Source: Thermoflexibacter ruber (lineage in GTDB: Bacteria > Bacteroidota > Bacteroidia > Cytophagales > Thermoflexibacteraceae). Taken from it: a stretch of DNA of 64,000 bases. Made by a program: the position numbers and the translations under genes. Below the pieces are notes generated by a model, which was not told the origin of the DNA, did no database searches, and saw only the letters and a list, made by a program, of their open reading frames with translations. Of this stretch, positions 43,649 to 54,600 are shown in pieces. Each line of letters begins with the position of its first letter. Position 1 is the stretch's first letter. The stretch covers positions 62,001 through 126,000 of the forward strand of contig NZ_FONY01000008.1 in the NCBI RefSeq assembly GCF_900113045.1, in the 5' to 3' direction.

Positions 43649-45640
43649 CTAATACGACAAAATCACAATCTCCGTCCTTCTGTTTAACTGATGTTCTTCT
43701 TCATTACAATCCTTAAAATCAGGACAATCTACCGCTAACTTATTCTCTCCAAAGGAATTAACTACTAATCTCTCGGGGTCTATGCCTCTGGAAACCAAGT
43801 AGTGATACGAAGCTCTTGACCTACGCTGTGCCAATCGAATGTTGTAATAGTTAGTTGCTCTGGTATCTGTATGCGAAGACAACTCGATTTTTAGCGTAGG
43901 GTATTGATTCATAATCTCAATCACCCTGTCCAATTCTTTTGCCGCATCGGGTCTGATGTAATATTTATCAAAGTCAAAGTACACATTGGTAACTTCTATG
44001 ACCTTCACGTTCGGATTGCCTTTGTACCTAAATCTTGGCTTGTCCTTATTGGGTTGTGGGGTATTGTCGGCAAAAACCTCAATGGGGCGAATAGGAATAT
44101 AAATCGTATCGTTAATGTCTTCGCCACCTACTAAACATCTCAGTAGTTTTTCTTCTGAAAGTTTAGAATTACCCTCCTCGAAGCCTTCTTTGAACGCCTT
44201 TAAATCGTAATTTGTTCTGAGTTTTGTCTTAAAAGTGTAAATAGAATCGTTTAAACTCTCCGCTGGGAAATTAACTGCAGTTTCTACCTCTATGCCCTCT
44301 ACTTTGGCATTTTTGATGATTTCATTCGTTTTTTCATTGACTACCACCACGATAAATTTGCAAGTTTTGCGCTTAAAAGTATAAATGTCATCATCTCCTA
44401 CGCCTCCTTCACGGTTGGAAGTAAAATATCCTTCTTCTCTCTCTTCGTCAAAAATATAACCAAAATCGTCTTGGCTACTATTAAGCGGAGCACCCAAGTT
44501 TTGTGGTGCAGTAAATTTCCCATTTTTATTGCGAGAAACAAACATATCCAAGCCACCTAAACCAGCATGACCGTCAGAGGAAAAGTACAAATCTTCGTTT
44601 TCATCTATAAAAGGAAACATCTCATTGCCTTTGGTATTGATTTCTGCACCTAAGTTTACAGGTCTGCTCCACTTCCCTCTGCTGTAAACACTTTTGTAAA
44701 TGTCTGTGCCTCCGTATCCTCCCGGCATATCTGAGGCAAAATACAAGGTTCTTCCGTCGGTAGAGAGCGTTGGATGTCCTACCGAATATTCATTGTTATT
44801 ATAAGGAAATTCTTTAATATTGCCCCAATCCCCATTTTCGCTACTCGTATTGGCAAAGTACAATTTCAGTTTATTGGTTTTGTCCTTGCTTGTTTTGTAT
44901 TTTCCATTCAAATAGTTATTGCGGGTAAAAATAATGGAATCTTGGGAAGGGAAAAAAGTAACAGGTCCTTCGTGGTAGCGAGAGTTCAAACGTTGGTTGA
45001 GCTTTTCTACCCCTTCGCCTCCGCTCGTATAGTACAAGTCCAAAAATTCCGTTTTGTTCCATTGAAAAGTGTGCTTTACCTGTCTTATGCTTCCATCTTT
45101 GCGATTAGAGCAGAAAACAATGCCTTCCCTGAAAAACATAGGGCTAAAATCTGCCTGTTCAGAGTTAAATTCTGCCAATTGGATTTTGTAGCGAGCCGAA
45201 TCCTTGTAAAAATTTGCCATCACTGAGTCGTTGTAACTCATGGCAAATTTGCTTCCTCTTGGGTCAGCCTTTGCTGCTTGTGCGTAGGCATTATACCACT
45301 TTTGCGATTCTTTGTACTTGCCATTTTTTGCCAAAGATTGAGCATAGTACAACTTATTGATTGGATGCGACTTAGGTGTTTCTACCACCTTCGCATACCA
45401 TTTTTCAGCGTTCTTGCTATCATTGATTTTGCGGTAGCAATGTGCCAACTTTTCGGTGGCTTCTGCATTTTCTGGGTTTGCTGCCACAATCGCCTCATAC
45501 ATCTGAATCGCATCAGCGTAGTGGTACTGCTCGTACTTTTTGTTTGCCAAAGTCATGCGAAGCACTTGGGCATGAGCAAGCGAGCCAATGAATAAAAAAA
45601 TGAGTATGGTGAGTATGCACTCCGCATATATTTTTTTCAT
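43649..45640 (-). CDS. PorE-like OmpA protein with TPR and PD40 repeats
   Basis: 663 residues. Signal peptide MKKIYAECILTILIFLFIGS with cleavage near AHAQ. TPR-like helices occupy about 30-135 (YHYADAIQMYEAIVAANP, NAEKWYAKVVE), then a PD40/WD40-like propeller about 160-430 with repeated SxDGRTLYFASDMPGGYGG-type and YFSSDGHAGLGGLDMF blades, then a carboxypeptidase-like domain (about 435-530), then an OmpA domain (about 555-663) with VYFDFDKYYIRP, SHTDTRA, RLAQRRSRASYHYL and LNRRTEIVI. This order (TPR, propeller, CRD, OmpA) is that of PorE, which links the T9SS trans-envelope parts to peptidoglycan in Porphyromonas; here it is near a SprF-like gene. A paralogue rather than the housekeeping PorE is possible. 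Confidence 0.85.
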   Translation of the reverse strand: MKKIYAECILTILIFLFIGSLAHAQVLRMTLANKKYEQYHYADAIQMYEAIVAANPENAEATEKLAHCYRKINDSKNAEKWYAKVVETPKSHPINKLYYAQSLAKNGKYKESQKWYNAYAQAAKADPRGSKFAMSYNDSVMANFYKDSARYKIQLAEFNSEQADFSPMFFREGIVFCSNRKDGSIRQVKHTFQWNKTEFLDLYYTSGGEGVEKLNQRLNSRYHEGPVTFFPSQDSIIFTRNNYLNGKYKTSKDKTNKLKLYFANTSSENGDWGNIKEFPYNNNEYSVGHPTLSTDGRTLYFASDMPGGYGGTDIYKSVYSRGKWSRPVNLGAEINTKGNEMFPFIDENEDLYFSSDGHAGLGGLDMFVSRNKNGKFTAPQNLGAPLNSSQDDFGYIFDEEREEGYFTSNREGGVGDDDIYTFKRKTCKFIVVVVNEKTNEIIKNAKVEGIEVETAVNFPAESLNDSIYTFKTKLRTNYDLKAFKEGFEEGNSKLSEEKLLRCLVGGEDINDTIYIPIRPIEVFADNTPQPNKDKPRFRYKGNPNVKVIEVTNVYFDFDKYYIRPDAAKELDRVIEIMNQYPTLKIELSSHTDTRATNYYNIRLAQRRSRASYHYLVSRGIDPERLVVNSFGENKLAVDCPDFKDCNEEEHQLNRRTEIVILSY

Positions 45641-45701
45641 AAACAGTTAGTTATGAGTTTTGAATTATAAGTTATAAGTTAGAGAAACTAATTAAAGATT
45701 A

Positions 45702-45980
45702 TTAACTGCTTATTAGTTTCTGTTTCATTTGTACAAATTCTTCTTCTGTAATCAGCCCTTTTTCCTTTAAATCGGCTAATTTTTTAATTTTATCTGCAAA
45801 GCTATTTTCGCTTACATTTTCATTTTTTATAGTTTCTTGTCTAACAATCTGAAACTTATCTTTATAAATATCTTTGAAAAAAGCCTCAACCTCTTTTCTA
45901 TCTTTATATTTACAAGAGAATAAAATTATCCCTTGTTTACCTTCATTCTCATAATTTATGCTAAGTATCATATCTGGCAT
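45702..45980 (-). CDS. Small SHOCT-domain protein
   Basis: 92 residues. The C-terminal 30 residues (ADKIKKLADLKEKGLITEEEF and the next few) match the SHOCT domain, a short helical oligomerisation motif. The first 60 are an alpha/beta region (SINYENEGKQGIILFSCKYK) with no signal peptide. Eight bases downstream of the PH-like gene, so the two are probably co-transcribed and may act together. Confidence 0.75.
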   Translation of the reverse strand: MPDMILSINYENEGKQGIILFSCKYKDRKEVEAFFKDIYKDKFQIVRQETIKNENVSENSFADKIKKLADLKEKGLITEEEFVQMKQKLISS

Positions 45981-45988
45981 ATTTGCTT

Positions 45989-46387
45989 TTATTTCTTTTT
46001 ACCAAATCCAGTCATACCCCCAATTATTGCATCAACGGGACCCATAATTAATCCTCCAACAATTGCCCTACCAATAATCGATTTATCTTTCAACTCATAT
46101 AATTGTTCAGTATCTTCTACATTAATACTTAAAATATCCTTTTCTTTTATCCCTACAGAATAATGTTTAAAACCTTTCATCATCTCTATTTGTAAGCCCA
46201 AAGGTCTATATCTTAGATTTATCAAAGCAACAACCTCTGTAAAAAGTTTGCCATCTAAGAGAGTATCAAAAGATTCTATTCCAGAGATATATGAAACTTT
46301 ATTTACTAATCTTTTTGGCGTCCAAAAGTTTTCTTTACCAAGATTATCATTTAAATCTTCTGTGCTTAAAATTTTCATATTTGCCAT
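45989..46387 (-). CDS. Hypothetical protein with glycine-rich hydrophobic tail
   Basis: 132 residues, no signal peptide. Residues 1-95 include IEMMKGFKHYSVGIKEKDI followed by LSINVEDTEQLYELKD, resembling bacterial PH-like (bPH) domains that often precede SHOCT. The tail IIGRAIVGGLIMGPVDAIIG is glycine-rich and hydrophobic and could insert in a membrane; it ends GKKK. An alternative start is the Met four codons in. Paired with the SHOCT gene eight bases downstream. The PH-like reading is inference. Confidence 0.6.
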   Translation of the reverse strand: MANMKILSTEDLNDNLGKENFWTPKRLVNKVSYISGIESFDTLLDGKLFTEVVALINLRYRPLGLQIEMMKGFKHYSVGIKEKDILSINVEDTEQLYELKDKSIIGRAIVGGLIMGPVDAIIGGMTGFGKKK

Positions 46388-46462
46388 ATTTTGATGATAA
46401 AAGATTTAATTATGTGATGTAAGTTTGCCCTATAGGACTTATTAACTCATATTGACTATATT

Positions 46463-46497
46463 TTCTACAAAACTGTCGTCCCTAATGGGACTGAATA
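46463..46497 (+). repeat. CCTAAYGG-type palindromic repeat unit
   Basis: TTCTACAAAACTGTC followed by the palindrome GTCCCTAATGGGAC (46478-46491) and TGAAT. Same family as the units at 43469-43624 and 48380-48447; it lies eight bases beyond the stop of the Uma2 gene. Confidence 0.7.
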
Positions 46498-46504
46498 AGC
46501 AAAT

Positions 46505-47143
46505 TTATAAAACACCCTCATAAATTTCTTTTACACTTACTTTTAGCTTAATGCTTTCTAAATCAATCTTTTCCTCTTTGTTTTTGATAATTTTGTACGT
46601 CCAAGAGTCCTCTTTATTGCGTTTGTAATGCCACACCTGCACCTTGTCTTGGGATACAAGTAAGTAATCGGTTAAATTTTCTATGCTTAGGTATTCCTCT
46701 ACTTTATCATCTTTGTCTATTTTTTGGGTAGAAGGAGAAAGTACCTCTATTAGCACAATGGGGTTAGTTAAAAACCTATTTTCCAAATACTTACTTTGCT
46801 CTTTGTCCGTAATTACCAAATCAGGAATGCGATAATGTTCTTCTATGCCAGTCCAAATATGCGTATCTTGGTTGAAAATTTCAAAAGACGTTTTTTTCAA
46901 TAGTGGAAAAATAATTCCGTGCAGATTTGAAACTAATCTTCTGTGTGCTAAGGTTGGCATTTCTCCTAAAAATTTGGTATCTAATTCAATATCAGTATTT
47001 AATAGTTTTGCAAGTAACTCGTCTTCAATCGGGTGTTCATTGGCATTTTTCCAATAAACTTGCCCTTCTACATATTCAAAGAACATTCCCGCCCTCTCAC
47101 AAAGGTCTAAGTAATCTTTGACAGCTATACTTGTTGTCACCAT
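46505..47143 (-). CDS. Uma2 family (DUF820) PD-(D/E)XK nuclease-like protein
   Basis: 212 residues, cytoplasmic. RIPDLVITD (about 118-126) and then IVLIEVLSPSTQKIDK (about 141-156) are the D and ExK-like parts of the nuclease fold seen in Uma2. The N-terminal region (KDYLDLCERAGMFFEYVEGQ) and the helix-turn EEYLSIENLTDYLLVS are also typical. The family is abundant in Cyanobacteria and gliding Bacteroidota, and its function is not settled; mobile-element links have been proposed. Here it sits inside the surface-protein locus, flanked by palindromic repeats. No partner nuclease or IS seen. Confidence 0.88.
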   Translation of the reverse strand: MVTTSIAVKDYLDLCERAGMFFEYVEGQVYWKNANEHPIEDELLAKLLNTDIELDTKFLGEMPTLAHRRLVSNLHGIIFPLLKKTSFEIFNQDTHIWTGIEEHYRIPDLVITDKEQSKYLENRFLTNPIVLIEVLSPSTQKIDKDDKVEEYLSIENLTDYLLVSQDKVQVWHYKRNKEDSWTYKIIKNKEEKIDLESIKLKVSVKEIYEGVL

Positions 47144-47314
47144 AATTTTTTATTTAATTATGAATTTTAAATTATTAATTATAAATGAGTTGTGCTGAAT
47201 AATTCGCATAAATACGAATATACATTTACCCAAATTTACAAATTAAAATTCTGTATTTCATTTCAGATTCCACATTTTGCCTTTCCATTCCAGATTCTGT
47301 ATTTCATTCCAAAT

Positions 47315-48247
47315 TTAAAAGTATCGTGGCGTAATAATCCTTGTCTTGCTGAAACCAAACTCGTAGCGCAACATAATCTCGTGGCTACCAGACGTATATT
47401 TGCCCAAAGGCGTAAGTGTATAATCATACGCATAACCGATGCCTAACTGCGGCGTTACTTGGAACTCAAAAAGCGCATCTATGGAATCCCTTGTTCTGTA
47501 AGACAAACCTACGGCAAACATATCAAAAAGCCACAAGTTGGCGTTGAAATCAAACTCTATGGGTGCGCCTTGGACAAATTTTACCAAAATAGAAGGCTTT
47601 AATTTCAAACTTTTATTGATGTCAAAAACGTAGCCTGTTGTCAAAAATAAGTGCCTATATTGGCTTGCTTTGTCGCCTACTTGGAAAACTGTCCCTTCTC
47701 CATTGAGTCTATTAAGCAAAATATTCGGAACGGAAGCCCCTGCGTAAAACTTATTGGTGTAGTAGTAAATTCCCGTTCCAAAATTGGGCAACCAACGATT
47801 GATGACCAGAGAAAAGGCAGGGTCAAAAACGCTTGGTGAGAAAGAATGGGCAATGGAAGCAAAATCTGCACGATACTGTAAAACAGAGGCTTGCAAACCC
47901 AAAGAAAGTCTTGCCTTGTTTTTGAAAGTAATGCGATAGGCATAGTTCAAACCAACATTATTTGTATTGGTAATCCCTAATCTGTCGTTACAGAAAATGA
48001 TACCCAACCCTACTTTTTCGTTGCGTACAGGTGCGTGCATGGAAAAAGTTACCGTTTTGGGTGCACCATCAATGCCTACCCATTGGTTACGGTAAAGGGC
48101 CGTGGCACTCAATACTTCCCTGCTTCCTGCATAAGCGGGGTTTAGCACTAAGCCATTGAACATATACTGGGTAAACATCGCATCTTGCTGTGCAAAGAGG
48201 GTGTTTGCCAATATGATAGGAAATAAGAGTACAAAAAGTTTTTTCAT
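47315..48247 (-). CDS. PorP/SprF family T9SS outer-membrane protein
   Basis: 310 residues. Signal MKKLFVLLFPIILANTLFAQ, then QDAMFTQYMFNGLVLNPAYAGS (from residue 21), the diagnostic PorP/SprF start. The rest is a 14-strand-like barrel ending EIMLRYEFGF, with the usual LGIGYAYDYTLT and TSGSHEIML segments. SprF is needed for secretion of the SprB adhesin in Flavobacterium johnsoniae, and PorP/SprF genes typically follow type B sorting-domain genes. Here it lies 376 bases downstream of the giant type B protein, the expected order, so it should be that protein's dedicated partner. Confidence 0.92.
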   Translation of the reverse strand: MKKLFVLLFPIILANTLFAQQDAMFTQYMFNGLVLNPAYAGSREVLSATALYRNQWVGIDGAPKTVTFSMHAPVRNEKVGLGIIFCNDRLGITNTNNVGLNYAYRITFKNKARLSLGLQASVLQYRADFASIAHSFSPSVFDPAFSLVINRWLPNFGTGIYYYTNKFYAGASVPNILLNRLNGEGTVFQVGDKASQYRHLFLTTGYVFDINKSLKLKPSILVKFVQGAPIEFDFNANLWLFDMFAVGLSYRTRDSIDALFEFQVTPQLGIGYAYDYTLTPLGKYTSGSHEIMLRYEFGFSKTRIITPRYF

Positions 48248-48379
48248 AATATTTTTATATGTTTCGTGTGTTAGTTTTTACATGATAACACGTAAAAAAA
48301 TAGACTATTCAATGCAGTATATATGTTGTTCTGAAAATTATCATTTCTGAAAAGAAAAATTTTATAGTTACCGATATTG

Positions 48380-48447
48380 AACTCCTAACGGAGTTATAAT
48401 TATCAATGTCAATATTCTGCTATCAATATTGAATCCCTAACGGGATT
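48380..48447. repeat. Pair of CCTAAYGG-type palindromes
   Basis: Palindromes AACTCCTAACGGAGTT (48380-48395) and AATCCCTAACGGGATT (48432-48447), 36 bases apart. The sequence between them is AT-rich with a TATCAATATTGA-like motif repeated before each unit. Confidence 0.7.
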
Positions 48448-48588
48448 GAAATACATGAACATATCTCTGTCTTAATATGAGTTGTAAATCATTTGATTTA
48501 TAATAATTTACAACTTGTAATTTATTTCTACAAAGCTGTCATCAATACAGGACTAAAATTCAAAATCTAATTTCTATTTTGGTTTTTC

Positions 48589-48617
48589 GGTGAGGCGTGT
48601 GTATCACACGCATCACC
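48589..48617 (-). terminator. Strong hairpin after the giant type B gene
   Basis: GGTGA-G-GCGTGTG pairs with CACACGC-A-TCACC around a three-base loop, twelve pairs and one mismatch, beginning six bases after the stop. No T-run follows on the minus strand, so it may protect the 3' end of the transcript or slow elongation instead of ending transcription fully. Confidence 0.5.
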
Positions 48618-48623
48618 AAATAA

Positions 48624-51600
48624 TTACCTTTGAATTGTCATAAACCCTACTCTTGGTTTCTGACCGTTGCGCAAATCAACAATGTAGTAGTAAGTACCAT
48701 CTGGAACACCCTCACCTATCAAAATACCCACAGTGGCTATTGCATTCCAAGTATTTTTATAATGCTCGTCTTCATAAATTAGGTTGCCCCAACGATTAAA
48801 GATTTGCAGTTTAATATCATAGCGTTCTGCACCTTTGATAACGAATACATCATTTATTCCGTCCCCATTTGGAGAGAAACCTTCTGGAATAAAGATTTCT
48901 TCGCAAGCCAATACGTCCACATAAATCTTGGCAGTACCGCATTTGCTCAATGGTGAAGTGCTGTTACAAGCCTCATAGACTAAGCTATCTCTACCCACAA
49001 AACCTTTGGGAGGCAAGTAGTTAAATCTTCCATCTGCTGAGATACTATAAACTCCACCGCTTTGAGTAAGCCCATTCAACACGACTTTTGCCTTCATTTG
49101 CGTTTTGTTCGGGTCTTCATCATTGGTCAAAATATTTCCTGTCAATTCCGTACAGTTGTCTGTGCCAAACTCGTCAGGTCTTACAATTGGAGGTTTAGAA
49201 GTACAAGCCAAGACATTGATGACAATTCTACCTTTTGCACACTGATTGAGGCTGTTACAAACTTCGTATTCTAAGCTATCCAACCCTACTGCGTTCAAAG
49301 CTGGGCGGTAAATCATCGTTCCGTCTGCACTAATAGAAACTACACCTCTCAATAGTGTTACTGTATTAGGCAGTGGCGTAATTCTCACCAAACCAACGTT
49401 TTGCAAGATGATTTTTTCCGTCAAAATTGTATTAGCACAATTGTCAGTCGTGAACACAAAGCGAGTTGGAACAGGCGTTACAGGGCTTTCTGGCGACAAG
49501 ACAAAGGTAGTTGGCGTATCTTCGCTTGGGTTGCCATCTCCGTTAGGGTCAGGGTTTGTGCCTTCAGTAGAGGTATCAGTTACAGGCGTATTGCCTGCTA
49601 AACCACTGCCTATGGCTGTATTTCTATAAACTGCACTGCTCGTAGTATTTGGTATCACATTGACAGTGAAGGAAATAGTTTGTGATTCACCTATACTCAA
49701 ACGACCTCCTGACAAGAGATTACTGTTTCCCGCCCTGCCTGTGTAATTCGCATTGCTTATTAAATTCCCTGTTGTTATTGGCGCACCAATTACTCTGAAT
49801 TGCGCGGGACTTGGGAAGGTCGAAGTCAAGTCGTCTGTTACTTGCAAATTGGTGATTTCCGTATTTCCGTAATTTCTTACCGTGATTTGGTACGTGAAAT
49901 TATAGCTTCCATCTGCTTGTCTTACAGGAGTTATCAAGTTTTTCGCTACACCTAAGAACGGTCTGCCACTGTCTGTAATTGGCAAGTTGAAAATCGTTGG
50001 GCTTTCTTCCACGGGGTTCCCGTCATTGTTCGGGTCGGGGTTCAAACCATCAGTAGAAGTGTCCGTAGTTGGTCTGCCTGTGGGGTCTTGTGCGCTTCCC
50101 ACTGCTGTATTTCTAAATGAAGCAGTCGTTGCGTTTGGTATCAAATTGACAGTGAAGGAAATAGATTGTCTTTCTCCTATACCTAATGTACCACTTGACA
50201 AAAGATTAATATTACTTCCTGTGCCTGTAAATCCTGTATTGCCTACTAAATTTCCTGTCGCACTTGGTGGAATTACTACGCTAAACTGTGCAGGACTTGG
50301 GAATGTATTTAATAGATTGTCAGTTACTTGCACGTTTGACAAAGCTACATTTCCGTAGTTTCTCACTGAAATCAAGTAAGTCAAATTAAAGCTACCATTT
50401 GCTTGGCGCACTGCGGAAAGTAGGGTTTTAGCCACCCCAATTCTTGGGCTATCCGCAGGGATACTCAACACCGTTGGAATGTTCTCATCTGGTGTACCAT
50501 CACCATTAGGGTCAGGATTAAAACCATCAGTAGAAGCGTCTGTTACTCTATTCGTTCCATTTTGACCACTACCCACTGCTGTATTTCTGTAAGATGCAGT
50601 AGCGGCATTTGGCGTTAAATTCACTGTGAAAGAAACAGTTTGACTTTCTCTCACTGCCAAGTTCCCACCATTCAAGAGGTTCGCATTGCTTCCTGTTCCT
50701 GTAAAACCAGCATTGGCTATCAAGTTTCCTGTTGCCGCAGGCGTACCTACTACCCTGAATTGGGCTGGACTTGGGAAGGTCGCATTCAAGTCTTCTGTAA
50801 CTTGTACGTTGGTCAATTCCACATTTCCGTAGTTTCTTACAGTAATTTGGTACGTTACATTGTAAGTTCCGTCCCCTTGTCTTACTACATTGGTAATGGT
50901 TTTAGCCACCCCAATCAAAGGTCTATTGTTCGTGTTGTCCACAGGTAAAGTCAAAGGCGTAGGACTCTCTTCTGTTGGATTTCCGTCCCCATTCGGGTCA
51001 GGGTTTGTTCCGTCAGTAGAATTGTCTGTTACAGTAACTGTTCCGCTTTGTCCTCTGGCAGTGGCAGTATTCCTATACGTGATATTGTTGGTCGTGTTTG
51101 GAATCAAATTGACCGTAAAGACCACATTTTGAGATTCTCCTGCGGCTAATCTGCCTCCACTGACTACCAAGTTGTTTGCGCCTGTGCCTGTGTAAGAAGC
51201 ATTGCCTACTAAATTTCCTGTGGCGGAAGGTGCGCTCACGATGCTAAACTGAGCAGGACTTGGGAAAGTTACATTCAAGTCATCAACTATTTGAACGTTA
51301 GTCAATTCTATGTTTCCATAGTTTCTTACCGTTATTTGGTAAGTTACATTGTAGCTACCGTCTGCTTGGCGAACTATGGAGAATACATTTTTTGCAATGC
51401 CTATTCTTGGACGAGCCAAGTTTGGAGGCAAGGTAAATACGGTTGGCGTGCTTTCTCTTGGGTCGCCGTCATTGTCAGGGTCGACATTGACCCCGTCAGT
51501 AGAACGGTCAGTTACCACTACATTTCCTCTCTCTCCTCTTGCGACTGCGGTATTAGTATATGTTCCGCTTGTGGCATTAGGTATCACATTGACTATGAAG

Positions 51601-54600
51601 GAAATAGTTTGTGTTTCTCCTGCGCTTAGTCTTCCTAAACCTGTTAGTAAATTAGGATTCAAGGCTGTTCCTGTATAACCTGTATTTGCCAACAATACCC
51701 CTGTTGCACTTGGAGGCGATACAATTCTGTAAGTCGCAGGTGCAGGGAAAACGGTAGTCAAATCATCAGTTACTTGGATATTCGTCAATTCTGTATTGCC
51801 CATGTTACGAACTGTAAGCAAGTAAGTTACATTAATGCTGCCGTCATCTTGGATAGACAAGGGCAATACGGTTTTTGCTAAACCTATGGTTTGTTTTTCA
51901 CAAACTTGTACTGTAATAACCGCTTTGTCTTGCAATTCTACTGCATTACAAGTAATACTACTTGTGTTTGGAATAGCAAAAACGGTGTAAGTGCTTGTTG
52001 TTGTTGGTGCAGGAGAAAGATTAAAGGTGATACTGCTTCCTGTACCTGTTTGTGAAGCCACGACTGCACCGCTTTGATTTCTTAATTCATAGCGCACTCC
52101 ATTTTGTGTACTGCTAACAGTAATTGGCACAGAAGGAGGTGCTTGGTTATCACAATATTCTGAATCACTGACGCTTGCGTTGGCATTGGTGGTACTCACG
52201 CCTACGACAGTAATGGTTACATCATTGTTATTTTGAGGGCAAACCGTACCAGCAACTGTCCAACGGAAAACATAAGTCCCTACGGTTAAGTTAGTTACTG
52301 CGGTATTGTTTGCACTTGGATTGACAAAATTAGCAGTGCTTGGACCCGAAACTTGCGACCACGTTCCTGTGCCTATGATTTGAGGCTGTGCGTTCATAGT
52401 CAAGCTATTTCCGAAACAAATGGTTTGGTTAGTTCCTGCATTTGGTACGCTTGCATTGACGATAGTTACCTCGCTAAACAAGTTAGGGCAAGGTGTGCCT
52501 GTAATTGTCCAACGGAACACGTAAGTTCCTGCTTGCAAGCCGCTTACTGTTGGGTTTGGAATATTGATGTTACTAATACTTGCAATGGCAGGTCCTGAGA
52601 TTTGTGACCAAGTTCCTGTTCCTGCAATTGGATTACTTGCGTTCAAAATGGTAGAAACTGCGCCGCAAAGGTTTTGATTTGCGCCTGCACTTACGGTTGG
52701 CGAAACATTAATCGTTACTTGGTCGCTTGACACACCACAAGTTCCCCCTGAGAGTGTCCATTCAAATACGTAAGTACCTGTGGTTAAACCTGTAATAGTC
52801 GTATTTGGACTATTTTGATTAGTAATATTGACGGGATTACCACTGATTTGAGTCCAAGTTCCAATTCCTGAGATTGGCGTATTTCCTGCTAAAGTGGCAG
52901 TAGTGGTATTACAAATATTTTGGTCTGGTCCCGCATTGGCATTTTCAGCAATTCTCACAATGACATCATCGGTAGAAGGCGTACATGCCGAGCCTGTAAT
53001 CGTCCAACGGAACACGTAAGTTCCTGTTTGCAAGTTGGTTACTGTAGCATTGGCTATATTCCCACTGAAATTAGCAGTGCTTGGACCTGAAATCTGTGTC
53101 CATGCTCCTGCACCTGTAGTGGGTGGAATCGCATTTAAGGTTACAGTTGTTACATTACAAGCATCTATGTCTGCTCCTGCATCGGCAGGGGAGGAAACTA
53201 AAATAGTCATTTGGTCGGAAGTAGTTGGGCAAGCCCCGCCTGTTACTTCCCATTGGAAAATGTAAGTTCCATTGGTTAAACCTGAAACGGTAGTAGTTGG
53301 TGAATTGATGTTGGCAAACATCTCTCCTGCGGGACCGCTTACTTTTGTCCAAGTCCCTGTACCTGTGATAGGTGCGGTAGCAGCTAAGGTAGTAGAAGTA
53401 ATGCCTACCCCACAAAGGTTTTGGTCTAACCCTGCATTGGCAGGAGTGGAAACTACCACAATCACATCATCAAAAGAAGTAGCACAACCGCCTCCTGAAA
53501 TTGTCCAACGGAACGTATAAGTTCCACTTGTTAAACCTGTTACAGTAGTATTTGGCGAGTTTTGATTATTAATGGTTGCACTTGCTCCGCCGATTTGTGT
53601 CCATGTGCCTATTGCACCTCCTAATGGCGTATTTCCCGATAGAGTAGTAGTCGTTACATTACACAAGTTTTGGTCAAGTCCTGCGTTTGCGTTTGGTGCA
53701 GCGGTTACGGTCATGCTTTGCGGAGTCAAAATACAAGGTGTTCCTGTAATAGTCCAAGTGAAAGTATAAACCGTTCCTATCGTTAAGCCTGTTACCGTAG
53801 AAGTAGGCGAATTAGGAGCGGCAATCGTTACTCCTGCATTTGGCGAAACCGTCCAAGTTCCTGTACCGACTACTGGAGCGGTTGCTGCCAAAGTGGTACT
53901 TGTTGTATTGCAAAGCACTTGGTTTGCACCAGCACTTGGCTCACCTACGACGTTGATTACTACATCATCACTGGTCGTTCCACAAGGACTTCCTGAAATT
54001 GTCCAACGGAAAGTATAGGTGCCTGTGTTTAAGCCTGTAATAGTTGGAGTAGGCGAATTGATATTGCTAATCGTTGCGGCAGCCCCCCCGACTTGTGTCC
54101 AAGTTCCTGTGCCTACTATCGCCGTATTGCCTGCCAAAGTAGTAGTTGTTACCGCACAAAGGGTTTGGTCCGGTCCCGCATTGGCTGGCTCAGCCACACG
54201 AATAGTTACATCAGAAGAAGAAGGAGAGCAACTTCCACCCGTCAATGTCCAACGGAATACGTAAGTTCCTACTGTCAAACCTGTTACAGTAGTATTTGCT
54301 AAATTTATATCTGTAATAGAAGCCAAACTTCCGCTAATTTGTGTCCAAGTTCCTGTTGCTCCTGTGGCGGTATTTCCTGCTAAAGTAGTTGATGTTACTC
54401 CACAAAGATTCTGATTAGCCCCTGCATTAGCTGTAAAAGTCGTAGGGATTACTGAAATCGTTACATTTGCCTGAGAAGGCGTACAAATACCGTTGCTGAT
54501 TGTCCAAGTAAATGTATAATCGCCTGCCTGAGTCAATCCTGAAACCGTCGCATTAGGCTGGTTGGCATTGTTGAAGGTAACAGTACCCGTAAAGCCCGAG

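Larger units (their letters stand above)
48248..48623. other. Intergenic region with palindromes and a strong hairpin
   Basis: 376 bases between the giant type B gene and porP/sprF. It holds two palindromes of the CCTAAYGG family (48380-48395 AACTCCTAACGGAGTT and 48432-48447 AATCCCTAACGGGATT) and, at about 48525-48550, a TTTCTACAAAGCTGTC stretch like the flank of the 46463 copy. The hairpin at 48589-48617 lies just after the giant gene. No open frame of note. Confidence 0.7.

Noticed and set aside
47240..47314. Near-repeat of TCTGTATTTCATTYCA as a mobile element
   Set aside because: Two short imperfect copies, without inverted ends and without matches elsewhere that I could see.
43469..48447. 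CRISPR array suspected from repeated palindromes
   Set aside because: Spacing is irregular, units differ in sequence, spacers are absent, and no cas gene is in the window.
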